A stretch of 64,000 bases of DNA from Daucus carota subsp. sativus (Eukaryota > Streptophyta > Magnoliopsida > Apiales > Apiaceae). The position numbers and the translations under genes are program-made. Positions 11,764 through 24,122 of the stretch are shown piece after piece. Location: contig NC_030389.2 of the NCBI RefSeq assembly GCF_001625215.2, positions 32,973,454 to 33,037,453 on the forward strand. The letters run 5' to 3'. Position 1 is the stretch's first letter; every line of letters starts with the position of its first letter. The notes beneath the pieces are model-generated. The model searched no databases. It saw only the letters and a program-made list of their open reading frames with translations, and was not told the DNA's origin.

Positions 11764-12427
11764 GGTGTATTGGATTGAGATTTTAAAGCATTTTTTTTAA
11801 TTCATGAAATCCGAGGATATTCAATTGGGATTGTTTGAAATCCATTAAAATCTTGAGATATTCGATTGAGATTTTAAATTATGCTACAAAATCTGATGGT
11901 ATTCAATTGGGATTTCAAATATGCCTTAAAATCCGATGGTATTCAACTGGGATTGTTTAAAATCCATTAAAATCTGATGGTATTCAAATGCTGATGGATT
12001 TTTTTGGATTTTATAAAATGATGGATTTTGTGGCATTCTTCAGTGTATTTTAAGTTTTTTGAAATCTCATCAAAATCAATGGGATTTTGAAGAATTGTGC
12101 TTAAATCCTATAAACTCTGTGACATTTTATCAAGAATCCGCACAAAATCAAAATAACATACAATCCATTAAAATCCATTAAAATCTGATGGTATTCAAAT
12201 GCTGATGGATTTTTTTGGATTTTATAAAATGATGGATTTTGTGGCATTCTTCAGTGTATTTTAAGTTTTTTGAAATCTCATCAAAATCAATGGGATTTTG
12301 AAGAATTGTGCTTAAATCCTATAAACTCTGTGACATTTTATCAAGAATCCGCACAAAATCAAAATAACATACAATCCATTAAAATCCATAGACTAAACAA
12401 TCCATTAAAATTCCAATCGAATACACC
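11764..12427. mobile_element. MITE with GGTGTATT terminal inverted repeats
   Basis: The left end GGTGTATTGGATTGAGATTT is matched by the right end read on the minus strand, GGTGTATTCGATTGGAATTT. The interior is built from repeated AATCCATTAAAATC and TGATGGTATTCAA motifs and holds a 211-bp tandem duplication. Length about 660 bp with no coding capacity. The flanking target duplication could not be defined, so superfamily is open. Confidence 0.7.
11971..12389. repeat. perfect 211-bp tandem duplication inside the MITE
   Basis: The segment beginning AATCTGATGGTATTCAAATG at 11971 recurs at 12182 and both copies read the same base for base as far as I can compare them by eye, ending with AATCCATTAAAATCCAT. 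The identity suggests a recent duplication. Confidence 0.85.
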
Positions 12428-12637
12428 TTGTAAAAATGACATCAAAGATATTTCGCGATCCAAATTACAGCCACATCCCCTAAAGCGGAGGTGACAATAT
12501 GATTACGAAACCATTAAACCAATTCAAACCAAACCAAATTTGTGAATTTGGATCAATATGAAATCACATTTTAAGATTTCTTAATGACACACACTATTGT
12601 GCTTTTCTTCTTCTTCTTTTTGCTAGTTACAACACGC

Positions 12638-12822
12638 TAGGGCTGAGCAAAAAATTGAAAAAAAACCGAAACCGAAACCGAAACCGATATAAACCGGTAA
12701 AAACCGAGCCGGAAAAATCCGAGCCGAAACCGAAAATTAAAAAACCGAACCGAGTTCATGGGTTCGGTTCCGGTTATTAGTAAAAACCGAACCGAAAATA
12801 ATCGAACCGAACCAATAATTTA

Positions 12823-12867
<45 letters not shown>

Positions 12868-13840
12868 AAGAATTTTTTAATTAAATTTAAATAAATAAAT
12901 ATATGATAGTTATAATTTGGGCCAATATTAATTGATTGGGGCTTAAAATGTTAATTGTCAGCTCTTGAATTTTTTTTTGGATTCATATAAAACCATTTTC
13001 TTTTTTGATTCATATAAAACCATATTATAAGCATGTGTTTTAAGATTGTGTAATTAGTTATCTTAACTTTACTGGTTTAGGAGATGATGCTCTCTCCCTT
13101 TCAGATTAGCAGCAGTCCATTTTGACTTCTTTTGTTTGTTACAAAATTGATCAAACAGGTGCATCAAAAGTGTGTAATTGTTCATAACTAGTAACTGCAG
13201 AGTCTGCAGTAGTGTTAATTTAAATATTTCCGTAGCCTTTTCAGAACAGTTAAAACTTAATGAGGTGCATCAGAAGAAATTCTAAACTAGTAACTTCCAT
13301 TATTTGCTAATAACTGCAATACTAATAGACTTCTGCACTTCTGTGTACTTATGAGTTGTCTAAATTTAGCGAAAGTATGGAAGAACTTAAACTCATATTA
13401 GATCTAAAAGAAAGCAAAAGAACTCCGCTTATGATTGCCTGAAGAAAGCAAAAGAAAGCGAAATTATGATTGCTACTTAACTACTTCACCGCATTAAATT
13501 GCAGCAAAGCTAAGCAAAAACACAATGCATAAGTACGCAGAAGTAAACAGCAAACACACAAGCACAAGCCTATCCATTATTTTCTGCACTTCTGAACTAG
13601 TAACTGCAATACTAATAGAGTTGATATGGCAAGAAGGGTGCCGGTTCAATTTGTCTTCATATTATTTTTCAATTTTATAGTTGTCGGTTTTGCAACTGAA
13701 ACCGAGCCGAATATAACCGAACCGGCTTTTTTAAACCGAAACCGAACCCGAACCGACGGTTGTGGTTTTTGATTTTAAAAACCGAGGATATATGGTTGCG
13801 GTTTCGGTTTTACCCGGAAACCAAGCCGAAACACGCGCAC
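12638..13840. mobile_element. candidate hAT-like non-autonomous element with CGGTT-rich ends
   Basis: The left part (12638-12812) starts TAGGGCTGAGCAAAA and continues as arrays of AAACCGAAACCG. The right part (about 13660-13835) carries the same motifs, mostly as AAACCGAACC and CGGTTT. An AACACGC heptamer flanks both sides and may be the residue of an 8-bp duplication. An (AT)n tract lies at 12826-12861. The interior contains no recognisable gene. The TAGGGNTGAGCAAA start is typical of plant hAT MITEs, but the two termini do not match well. Confidence 0.4.
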
Positions 13841-15818
13841 ATCTCGTGATTCAAACTCATGACCTTTTTTGAAGAAGTCTAGAGCTCGAAACACTACATC
13901 AACTCGTACACCCACACAAGCTATTGTTATATTTACTATTTATTATATTGTCACTTATTTGGTATATTAATTTTTGTTCATTATATAATACTTGTTTTTA
14001 CTTATTAAACTAGATTACCCATAATTCAAACTAAAACCACAACCACATTTATTAATATATGGTTTGGAAATGATTTTGTTTCATTTATCCAAACTAGATC
14101 CATTTTATGAGAACCAAAATCAAACCAATCACACATTTTGCCCCCTCTACCAGAAAGCAACAACATAACAATGGACCTTATATCGCATAAAAGCCATTAT
14201 TAGACTAGTGTTCAGAAACCCTAATCACATAAACGAAGATAGGAGGAGCGACACCCCAGTTACATGCTACATACCAGCTATAGACATGCCGAAAGTGTAA
14301 ACCCCTAACAGATGAACAATCTTTGATTGTGAAAGTGTTGTGGATAAAAAATCAAGGGGTGAGCTGCGTGCTTTTTGACTGCTCTCGTGAATCGGAACTC
14401 AAACGGGTCCTTACGAGATGCCTACGTATTTTCAGCTGGGTGAGAAGCAAGTCAAAAACGTAGTTCTAGTTTGGAGGGATAGAGCTCTTTATAATTTATA
14501 TAGATGTCTCAGGGTTAAAGACTAATTAGAAGTAAGGTCTCTGGTGTTAGAGATCTAGTAGAAGTAGGTGTTTGAGTCAGAGATAGGATATGACTGATCC
14601 TTGATCCTTATCTTAAACTACTGGAGGTTATCGAGGACTCTAGATAGTCATCTCCGAAAGTTAGAATCCTTGTAGGACTCTCGGAGTCCTGAACTCATCA
14701 ATCTGACTCCTAGTAGGACTAGGATTCGAGTTCGGCCCTTGGCAAGGCTGGGGGCTCAAGTTGGACATCCCACGTTTCTTAAACATGGATGTCCAGCGGG
14801 CTTTTCCAACCTCAGATTATCAGCTACGAATTTTAAAATCACAGATCAATAACCCGGACCTTATACTCAGGCTTTTTATCACACCTAGGCTTCCTGTAAC
14901 CCAATAATTTTTAGGGCTAATTTCAGACCCATATTAGAAAGTTGAGCTTTTGCAATAATTACCACCGGCCCAGATTTAACACGGGCATTCCAGAACCTCA
15001 AAAACATCGATAAAATCATTTTCAGCAGTTTAAACATCAAATAACTCCAAAAATAATTAAACAAAAACATAATGAAACACTCCTAAAGGAAAGGCAAAAC
15101 AACCACTCCAAAAGGAGACACACACGAACACCCAAAAAATTGGGCTTTATTAGAAGAAAATCAATGAAAACAAGAGAAAACAAAAGGGTTCGGACTTTCC
15201 GCTGGAAAAAACCAGTGGATGCCCCTCGACTAACTTGAAAAAGGACAAAGTCAAAGGATGAGAGGCGGGTCAATTGCAGAATAGTAACCATACTTTGAAA
15301 CGTGGCAGTTCGCACCCAAAACTTCCAAAAAAAACAAATCAGTTTGTAATCCTTCCATTAAAAATTTTCATTAATGTTAAATATGAGGTGTTAGTTCATT
15401 ACATTTTCATACTTACATAATATAAATTTTGATTTTTATCAAAAAAAATCTAATAATTCAAATTTATTGCCTAATTTTTTTATTTTAATACTAGTACTCC
15501 CAACTATCATTACTTAAAAGAGTTAAATATAAGAATTTCAATCTCATTAAAATTATCACAGAAATTTATTTTCTCGAATATTAATTTTTTAAATTGTAAG
15601 AAAACTAATCTCATATTTCGTTTGTATAATATTATTTTAAAAATACAATTAAATTATACTTTATTTAATTAGAAAACTGTATTTTATTATAATAAATTAA
15701 TATTTTTTAAACATAAAATCTAATTATTATATATGTATTTTGGATAAAAATAAAAAATTATATTATGCAAGTACGAAAATGCCCCTCGGACTTAACTTTA
15801 ACGGCTTTTTTTTAACAG
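13841..15818. other. intergenic sequence, repeat-like, no gene recognised
   Basis: The part from about 14330 to 14830 has a less AT-rich composition with motifs such as GGACTCTCGGAGTCC and GACTCCTAGTAGGACTAGG, which look like the long terminal repeat or untranslated region of a retroelement, but no primer-binding site, polypurine tract or terminal TG/CA pair could be placed. Open frames at 14885-15315 show no recognised domain. From 15340 on the sequence is very AT-rich. Confidence 0.35.
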
Positions 15819-15908
15819 AATGGGGAGTCGAGGGTATAAACCGTAACACATTATTAACTTTAGAATGGGGAGTCGAGGGTATAAACCATAACATATTATT
15901 AACTTTAG
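15819..15908. repeat. 45-bp tandem repeat, two units
   Basis: AATGGGGAGTCGAGGGTATA followed by AACC and an ACA-TATTATTAACTTTAG tail occurs at 15819 and again at 15864 with only a few substitutions. It lies about 75 bp outside the 3' end of the Helitron at 15983. Confidence 0.85.
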
Positions 15909-17179
15909 AATGTCAACCGTCACGTTTCAAAGTATAAATACTCTCATGCGGTTGAGCCAAAGTTATGAGTTATAAACTACAACTAGCGTAAAAGCCCGTG
16001 CAAGGCACGGGCCTCTGCGGTCGACTGATTTAATTAGTCTAATTTTTTTTAAGTAATAACAGGTCAACATTGAGCTTTCACATTATAATAAATTTAATGT
16101 AGCTAAACCAATCCAGTAAAAAAAAACTTTTGACTCTAAAAAAAATGATGTTAGTGCAAGATTTTTGCAAAAACTATTATAAACTTGTCCTCCAAATAAA
16201 GCCTCTAAGATATAGAATATTTATATCGAGAATTCACATCAAATTTTGTGATTTTTGTGGTCTAAGACATCTGCGTGCCAAAGGTAGAAATGGATGATTA
16301 GTATCAACACCCTATAATGTCAAAATCAGGCTGTTGTTTTCTGGCTTTATACTCAAGTACACTGCAAATAGGCTTCAGGTAGCATTGCAAGAAACTTGTT
16401 ATGTGAGCAGGTCAGTGAAGAAGTTCCACCTCCATGAATGTTCAAAATATAAAATATCTGAGTCATTACAATAATAATTTAGAAGAAGAATATCCACCAA
16501 TTCAGAACATATATATGACCAACTCAGAATTCAAATAATTTCTAGACCATGTCAAGATCTTTCGTTTTGTGTGATGATCTTATATTAGCCCCAGCTTGCA
16601 TGCACCAAGCTCAGATATCTATAAAAGGATGAAAAATATATTAACAATATTTATAACAAAACGACTGAATTGTGGCAACACAAGATAATTACAGACCTGA
16701 GAGGACAACACAGTCATGGCATCCAAGTGAGCAAATGCTGCTGCAGGAGTAGATAAGTTAATTCATCAGGAGGCACATGGCATCCTCCCCTTGTGAAAAA
16801 GAAGAGGTGGCAGGGTTTGAAAGTTGATTGATAATGTGAAAGTATGTAAAGGATTGTAGGTACATGTTACTCTGAGGTCTGAGCCAGTATATACATGAAG
16901 AGAAAAGTGAGTAAGGGAAGTAGAGATACCTCCGTGTCCTACATTAATAAATAAGACAAGGTCATCGACTAAACGGTCATCTTTATGCTCGTGAACCTCT
17001 ACTTCAGCCTCTACTTTCTATTAATAAAGTTATTCAGCAAACAAAAATTAATAGTTTATAGCATAAAATAATCAAATTTTAGGTTAAAGAAATGTAATAA
17101 TAATAACATGGGAGTTTCTAGATACCACTGCTAGTGTTTCTAATAAACTTAATTGTTGGTATTTTCTCACCTTTTAAAG

Positions 17180-17454
17180 GTTATCAGGTCTTACCATGGT
17201 CACCTAAGTGGAGTTTATTGCTTGGCAATGCATCCCAATATTGACATTCCGCTTATAGGGGGCCGTGATTCTGTGTGTCGGGTATGATTGCATATAACGC
17301 CTTGTATTTTCCAATTGGTTTATAGCTAAAGGTTGGAGAGATTTTAACTCTCTATCAGTTCTATATCCTAATTTAACAACATTTACATGTATGGGATATA
17401 CGCAGCAAGATACAAATTCATGCACTGTCTGGCCATTATAACACAGTTTGTTAA
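17180..17454 (+). pseudogene. captured PRL1-type WD40 fragment (two exons)
   Basis: Exon 17180-17281 translates to [20 protein letters not shown] continuing to [11 protein letters not shown], and 17389-17454 gives VWDIRSKIQIHALSGHYNTV. Together these are adjacent WD40 blades of the PRL1 (pleiotropic regulatory locus 1) spliceosome-associated protein family; [13 protein letters not shown] and SGH are the recognisable blade motifs. The first exon retains an acceptor and a donor; the acceptor before the second exon has lost its AG (ACAT instead of ACAG) and a stop follows NTVC. Only a small part of the roughly 480-residue family protein is present, so it is a captured fragment, antisense to its Helitron. 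Confidence 0.85.
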
Positions 17455-17804
17455 GTTTTTACATGACCCCTGGTATGCATTAAATTGTCAGGACTACTGT
17501 ACCTCTCATCTACTTTATTGTTAGTGCTCAGTTTTGTGTGGTGAGAGCATGTTAAAATTTGAGTGTTATGATAAAACTCCCTGTATAAAAATGAATTTAA
17601 TTAAAATCTTAATAGTAATAATCAATATACTTTTGAAACCTAAACGCAAAGCATTAAACTATTCCAGAAGAATGGAACTGATGATAACCTCAGATAGGCA
17701 TTATATGACCTCCATTATTCAGCAACAGAGAATAACTTAGCAATTTCATCAAAACCTAACAGATACACATTTATAGTATTGCTGTTAATGGAAGTAAACA
17801 ATAC

Positions 17805-18760
17805 CTCTGTCAGATCATCAGGAAAATTAAATAACGGCATATCTCCTCAGGAGATTCATCCTCAATTTTTCACGCAATAGCTGAACATGTTTTTTATACA
17901 ATGGTCTCAACTGCAAGTAGTGTGCAGCATTAACCAAATCGCAGAGACTTGATGTGTCCATTCTGAGAAAGTTCTCGTCAAAAGACTTGCGCTACTATCA
18001 AAAGAACAAAAAGATGTTAATCATAAAATAAGTTCGCCAATGTATCACGTTAAGATTAATTTCAGGGTAATGCAACTGGATAATAGAATACAATAAAATG
18101 CAAATACAATTTTAGATGAAAGAGAAACATGTAAGAAGTGCAAGTAAAAAGTTTAGAGCAAGGTTAGCATTAAAAAGAAAAAACTCTGGGCGGCTAACTT
18201 CTTTCTGTAAAGAGATTTGAGTGTGTGAGAATGGTGAGATTGAATTCTAGTTCATATATGTAAAGTAGAATTGAGGAATGAATTAGTATCATACATAAAT
18301 TTCCACATTTGTACTAAAATGTATATTCAGTTCTACCCCCTTTCCTCCCAATTGAATTTCTTGCAACAGAATACAAGATAATATACTTGGTTTCTTATGT
18401 CTCGGACAATGCTTTTGAATCAACCTGTAATTTATATGAAGCCTTTTTATTCATCTTTTGGCAATTTGTAGATTGAACAAATTATACTCTAATATTTGAT
18501 TAGAGTCTCTCTCCAAGGGCAATATTATAAACATACACACAGGGCTTAACGTAAGACTTAAATGCAGGAAAATGACATAGATATTGACAAGTAGAAATAA
18601 AGATATGTCTAACCTTGTTAGAATTTCCAGGTAGTCCATGAAAGCGACAATAATCAAACAATTAAACTCAAAGAGATAGGTATAACTCTGGGAGCTATAT
18701 ACGAGCATGATATTGCAATTCCTTGTTCAACGTCTTGTACAGTACCATCCAAAGTTTAAA
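17805..18760 (-). pseudogene. captured SKP1-like (ASK20/21-type) gene fragment
   Basis: On the minus strand, 18760-18700 reads LDGTVQDVEQGIAI, resembling the N-terminal ADGS-QQVEQEVA of SKP1-like ASK20/21. Then 18665-18614 gives FDYCRFHGLPGNSNK ending at a donor. Exon 17991-17805 gives RKSFDENFLRMDTSSLCDLV and LQLRPL, then shifts frame and continues as SPEEICRYLIFPDDLTE up to a GAG|GTAT donor. This is the order of the SKP1 POZ domain followed by its dimerisation helices. Deletions and a frameshift make it non-functional. Introns are retained, so it was copied from genomic DNA rather than from a processed transcript. Confidence 0.8.
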
Positions 18761-19344
18761 TCCATATGTAAGACTTCATAATCTAAATTGCAAAACAAAA
18801 TAAAAAAACACGGAAAACCAAAAAACCATTAACTTAAATAACAAAACAATTCTTAAATAAGAAAAGGAGACCCATAAATCGGACCCCGTACTGAACTCAA
18901 GCCAAACACAATTTATGAAACCAAAAACACAAGAGGTAATTGCAATTTAGACGCGCATTAACATAGATATATGCACATAAATAAACCCCATTAACTAATA
19001 ATCACCAAAAATGAAGCTAAACATCAATGTGAGAACCCTTAACTACAATCAAATCAAGGTAGATATGTAATTCATACTTAGACAAGGGCATGCTCTTCTT
19101 TTTACAAGCATTTCATTAATACGGTAAAGACACCGCAGAAGGTTGCAACAGACTGATCAGTAAAAATCGTATTAGGCGAAATAATGATGTAGGCACTTGA
19201 TTGACAAAAGCAAAGAGTAGTAGCTGGTGAAAAAACCTATACACTTGCAATCATTAGAAGCACTAAAGAACAATAGATAAAGAAGACCTTTAGTTAAATA
19301 TTTCTATAAAACTTTACCTTTTTGATTCAGGACTATGACCTATA

Positions 19345-19457
19345 ACATAGTGTGTAAGCCCTGCCCATCATCCACAAATGAAAATGGGATCTTTAGAATG
19401 ACTGCTGGAATGGAATAAGCCCATGCAGGGTAGAAGTTGAAATCTCTTTGCTTGTAG
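19345..19457 (-). pseudogene. captured PDR/ABCG transporter fragment (C-terminal half)
   Basis: Minus-strand translation gives [19 protein letters not shown] followed by [13 protein letters not shown]. This is the [20 protein letters not shown] segment between transmembrane helices of the membrane domain in full-size pleiotropic drug resistance (ABCG) transporters. Only about 35 residues are kept, and similarity stops abruptly after SFV. It sits about 390 bp inside the 5' end of Helitron A. Confidence 0.85.
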
Positions 19458-19924
19458 TAGATTGCAAGTCTGGAAACAGTCATGGAGGGTGTGCCGCGGC
19501 GTAACCACAATTGAAATACACACAAAGATTGAAGCAATGCTAAATCCCTTTTTCCTAAAACCCGATCTAGGAGAGGCAACCGGTACAAAAAACAAATTGC
19601 TGGCTTTAGTCGCCGAATTACCTTCTGTGGAAGCATATTTCAACTGGCCAACCATATCGCTTCAGTATTCTAAACGACCGATCAATGCTCTGCACGATCC
19701 GAATATTATCTGGGAGCTAAAAACATGGATATAATGGCAGAGGGTATTATAGAAATTCTTTATAAACTGAGGGCATATGTGTAATTCTACAGGCATTTTT
19801 CTTGCTTCTTTTGCCCCTAGTTTTCTTTTAATATATAGAAGTAGATTTTAACTTTATGATTGCACTGTTCCATAAACGTCAGCAGTTAAATTAGACAAAG
19901 GAGACTTGCAGACTAAATATATTC

Positions 19925-21166
19925 TGCAGCTGGCTAAGCTCTTTAGGAATAGCACCAGACAGGTTAGTCATTAGTGTGCGAAAGATCTCTAAAATACAGA
20001 ACATAACAAGTTCAATCAAACAATCTTAATCAGCAAGATATATGATATTCACAATCATGCCATATAAAAATCTCTTACATCTCCATAACACTTCTTAGAT
20101 TACTGAACTCCACAGTTATTAGTCCACTTAGATTGTTCTTGCTTCAATTCCTATCGTAGTTGATAAGTGTGGTTAGTGTAAAATATCTTGTCTTTGTTTA
20201 AAAGATTTCAATAATTGCAACCCAGCAAACTCACAGTTTAAGAATATTTCTAAATCACCAACCGGCCAAGGAATTGCACTATTGATACTTTTATTAGAGA
20301 GGTCCCCGCACAAAAGATCATATACCACTTATAAACAGTTTGAAAGTCATAACCAGTGATGCAGCAAGGACATTATATCCCAAAAAAGAATATAGAGAGA
20401 AATTGAGGAACATATATGAACTTCTTACTCACAATTTATCCAAATTACCAATACGGGATAGCTCAATTGGAATTGGGCCCTTGAGATTGTTAGAGATGAA
20501 GGATAAATTTATTAGAGTTGATTACTGACATTTACTAAATATAATTTACAATAATATAAGTCTGCATTCCTGAAGTATTCCAAAATCATCAACAATAATT
20601 TATAATGTAGAAGAGTATAACTTATACTTATTACTTGCTATATAACTAACATTTTTTTCAACCATTCTCTCAGTTCATTTCCTTGGAGAGAATGTCTACA
20701 ATGCAATATTGGCCAAAAGGTATGAGATCAGCTAGTAACTCACAGATATGTCATACTTTCAAGCCTTTCAAATGCAGAGGGTATGGCCCCATTTAGCTTG
20801 TTCCAAAAAACGTTGCTGCCATTAAAGAGGTCAATATAGTTATCATGTATTCCTTTAAAATGAGGACAAATGGTCTATTGCAGGGTATAGTAAGAGGAAT
20901 GTAAGAGAATACACTTACAAGCTATTAAGATTAGTGCAAGAGCTAAGATTATCAGGTATAGGTCCCTCAAGATGGTTTTTGGCAACATTTCTACATCCAT
21001 ATAGTACAATCACATTGAGTAAGTTACTCAATTAAATAAACCAAATTGCCCAACTAACAACATAAAATAGAAACAGAAATATTACAGATCCAACAAAACT
21101 GTGAGCTGCCCGAGTGCTGGTGGAATATGGCCAGAGAGCTGATTATCATTCAATTCCCTGCATTGA
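19925..21166 (-). pseudogene. captured ERECTA-type LRR receptor kinase fragment, seven LRR exons
   Basis: Seven consecutive minus-strand exons, each about one 24-residue leucine-rich repeat, follow the order of the ERECTA ectodomain: LNDNQLSGHIPPALGQLT (about 21166-21104), VAKNHLEGPIPDNLSS (20998-20925), NKLNGAIPSAFERLESMTYL (20832-20768), SNNLKGPIPIELSRIGNLD (20500-20425), a degraded DLSN repeat with VGDLE (20312-20240), NLRSVME (20130-20060) and LSGAIPKELSQLQNI (19975-19925). One-repeat exons with short introns are the known gene structure of this family. Stops, lost acceptors and substitutions in conserved positions are present and no kinase region remains. Confidence 0.85.
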
Positions 21167-21754
21167 CATCAATACAACTTCAAGTAGTCTGTTGAGGAAC
21201 CAAACCATCAAAATATGACTGAGCCAAAGAATACTGTTGCACTCATCACACTTAAATTATTATTATATATAACACTTTTTTTTGGCTAAAAATTATATAT
21301 AATACTTGCTCTAAGCATACAGTAAGGACTCTAGCTAAAAAAGAATGTCTGAGCCAGTAATTGATATGTGTGTGTGTCCTTTTTTTTCCCCTCGAACTCC
21401 TAACAAATATATCATAACCCATTTTTTTATAGTCCTTCGGCGAAAAACCAAGAGCAATTTAACGGTTAAAGACTTGAATAAGTACTAATAGCACATGATG
21501 TAAAGCACACAATATATAATTAGGCAACTACGATGGCTACTTGATAGAATATAATATCAATTATGGGTTAATGCTCTATTTCATCACTGTACTCGACCAA
21601 AACTTTTAGTTGACCTACCAAGTAAAAAAAGCTTTCAGTCAACTGACTATACCATTTACAACTTGCAGAAAGGCCATTCCGTTAGTCTCTGTTAAAAATT
21701 TAACAGAGACATCCTCGTGCAGTTACTGAAACAGCTGTTTCAAGTTTCAAGTGA

Positions 21755-22237
<483 letters not shown>

Positions 22238-22766
22238 TTCTTCTTTATCCCATCACCATTATTTGTTCTCCGGTAGTGCTTGTGCCAAGAAGTTTATACA
22301 GAAGAGAGATTTGGGATCCACCTTACCTTTCAGTTTGTCTCCAGGTGATTGAGGCATTTTGTCGAGCATCTCATCTTCCTTTTTATCCTTATTACTTTTC
22401 GTATTAGAGCTTCGCACAGGTGACCAAATTCATCACGGGAGGGCATTTTCCGAGAGATTCCGAGAGATGGCTACTCTGTGTAAAACAGGGTAGTCATAGT
22501 TTTTGCTAAAATCCTTCAACTATAAAAATATGCAAACGGTTTTCCTAAAACCCAATCTTGGAGTAGCATTCTAGTACAGAACACAAATTGCGGGTAAGCA
22601 AAAGGAAAACAGCAGAGCTGCGATAGAAACCGGCAGAGAGAACGAAGAAAACAAAGAGGCCAGGGCAGGACAGAAATTAGGTGAAAATTAAGGGTATAAA
22701 TGTAATTTCACAAGCATTTTTCTTGCTCTTTTTGCCCTTAGTCCCTTTTTAATATATAGAAGTAGA

Positions 22767-23229
22767 TTAACTCATAAATATATCTTGTTTTTATAAAATA
22801 ACCAACTCATAACCCACTATCTGTACTGTTATTTTTTAATTAAAATATCTTTTAATATATATATTAATAATTTATATGATGTACAAATAATTTTATTAAA
22901 TATATTTATATTAATATATAATCTTATATTATTTATGTTATGAATTTATCTTATTAATATTTTATATGGTGATTAATACATTGTTAAGTTAAGATTTTTT
23001 TTAGTAAAAATAAAAAGATTTTGTGATAATTTAACTATTATAGTTCAATTAGAACAGAGAATAGAGTGTAGAAAAAATAATTATAAATTTTGGAACAAAA
23101 ATTTTTAAACTTTTTTCTTATTTAATTTAACACATAAAAGGAATAAAAATCGTATACTAATTATAAAGTTTATTTGATTTAGCTGAGATCTCCTTCGATT
23201 TCTGTTTCGAACATAAAAAGAATAAAAGA
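22767..23229. other. AT-rich spacer
   Basis: Highly AT-rich, low-complexity sequence with TATATTAATA motifs. No gene, terminal repeat or regulatory element could be supported. Confidence 0.5.
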
Positions 23230-23562
23230 TACTTCCTCCGTCCCTGCCAATTATTTACATTTGTTTTGAACACAGAGGTTAAGAAATACTCTATAGTGGA
23301 AAAAAGAAAGAAAAGTGGGACATGAGTAAAAGAAAGAAAGAAAAGTGAGTGAAATGGTGAGGTCCATAAATTTTTAAGGTATAAAAGAGAGATAGTGGAC
23401 GAAAAATAGTGTGAAAAGGGAGTAAAAGTAGTGTGAAAAGGGAGGATAAGTTGAAAAGTGGTGGGACCCATTAACTATTTTTGATAAATTTTGAAATGTA
23501 AAGAATTGGATGAGACATTTGAAAAAGGAAACTATAAATAATCTGGTGGGACGGAGTGAGTA
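23230..23562. mobile_element. Stowaway-type MITE
   Basis: The left end TACTTCCTCCGTCCCTGCCA and the right end, which on the minus strand reads TACTCACTCCGTCCCACCAG, are Stowaway termini. Homology continues inward as AATTATTTACA against AGATTATTTATAG. About 330 bp, flanked by TA, non-coding. Confidence 0.8.
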
Positions 23563-24122
23563 CATATTATTTTAAAAAGCTTACTTCTATTAAATTTTGA
23601 AGACCGAAAGTAGAAATTATATATTATATAAATATATCTTGTCTTATCATGTGATCTTAGTTGTTTGTCAAATTATAAAAACAATTTGCAAAATTGTTTC
23701 TATATTGTTATTATATTTACAAAACCGATTTTAGGAACTTCTATTGCCTTTGTTTCCGGCCGTGGAGTCCTTTACTTCTTTAGGAACTCTAGAAATTGTT
23801 AAAATAATATAATTTTTGTCTTATATTTTAAAATTACGTGAATGAAATGAAAATTAGTGTGAAACGAAAAAGATTTCTCATTTTTTAGCGAAAAAGTTAT
23901 GTGATCACGTCATACTTAAATATAAAAGTAGAATTTAAAATATAAAATTTTAAATTTTAATTTAAAAATGGTGGGGAGTATATATAAATATTACAATATT
24001 AATATGTTAATTTCAATAAACCAAACTAAATCACACATACCTGTTGTATCCCGATTAGAACAGAGTCAGGGAGGGTGAAATGTACTCAGTCCATACCCAT
24101 ATTCTCAAAGCCTCGAAGAGGC
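23563..24122. other. AT-rich spacer, no gene recognised
   Basis: AT-rich with occasional G-rich islands (GTTTCCGGCCGTGGAGTCC near 23752). No supported feature. Confidence 0.4.

Larger units (their letters stand above)
15983..19845 (-). mobile_element. non-autonomous Helitron A, carrying fragments of three host genes
   Basis: Read on the minus strand, the element starts at 19845 with TCTACTTCTATATATTAAAA and ends at 15983 with CTAG. About 8 nt before the CTAG is a perfect hairpin, GCCCGTGC-loop-GCACGGGC (15994-16012). The flanking bases are A on the 5' side and T on the 3' side, as expected for insertion between A and T without target duplication. It is 3.86 kb and encodes no Rep-helicase. 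Inside are partial exons of a PDR transporter, an SKP1-like gene and a PRL1-type WD40 gene, which is typical of gene-capturing plant Helitrons. Long stretches between these fragments are unassigned. Confidence 0.8.

Noticed and set aside
15037-15315. Minus-strand 92-codon frame with hydrophobic stretch
   Set aside because: No domain, no start context and lies in repeat-like sequence; chance frame from A-rich strand.
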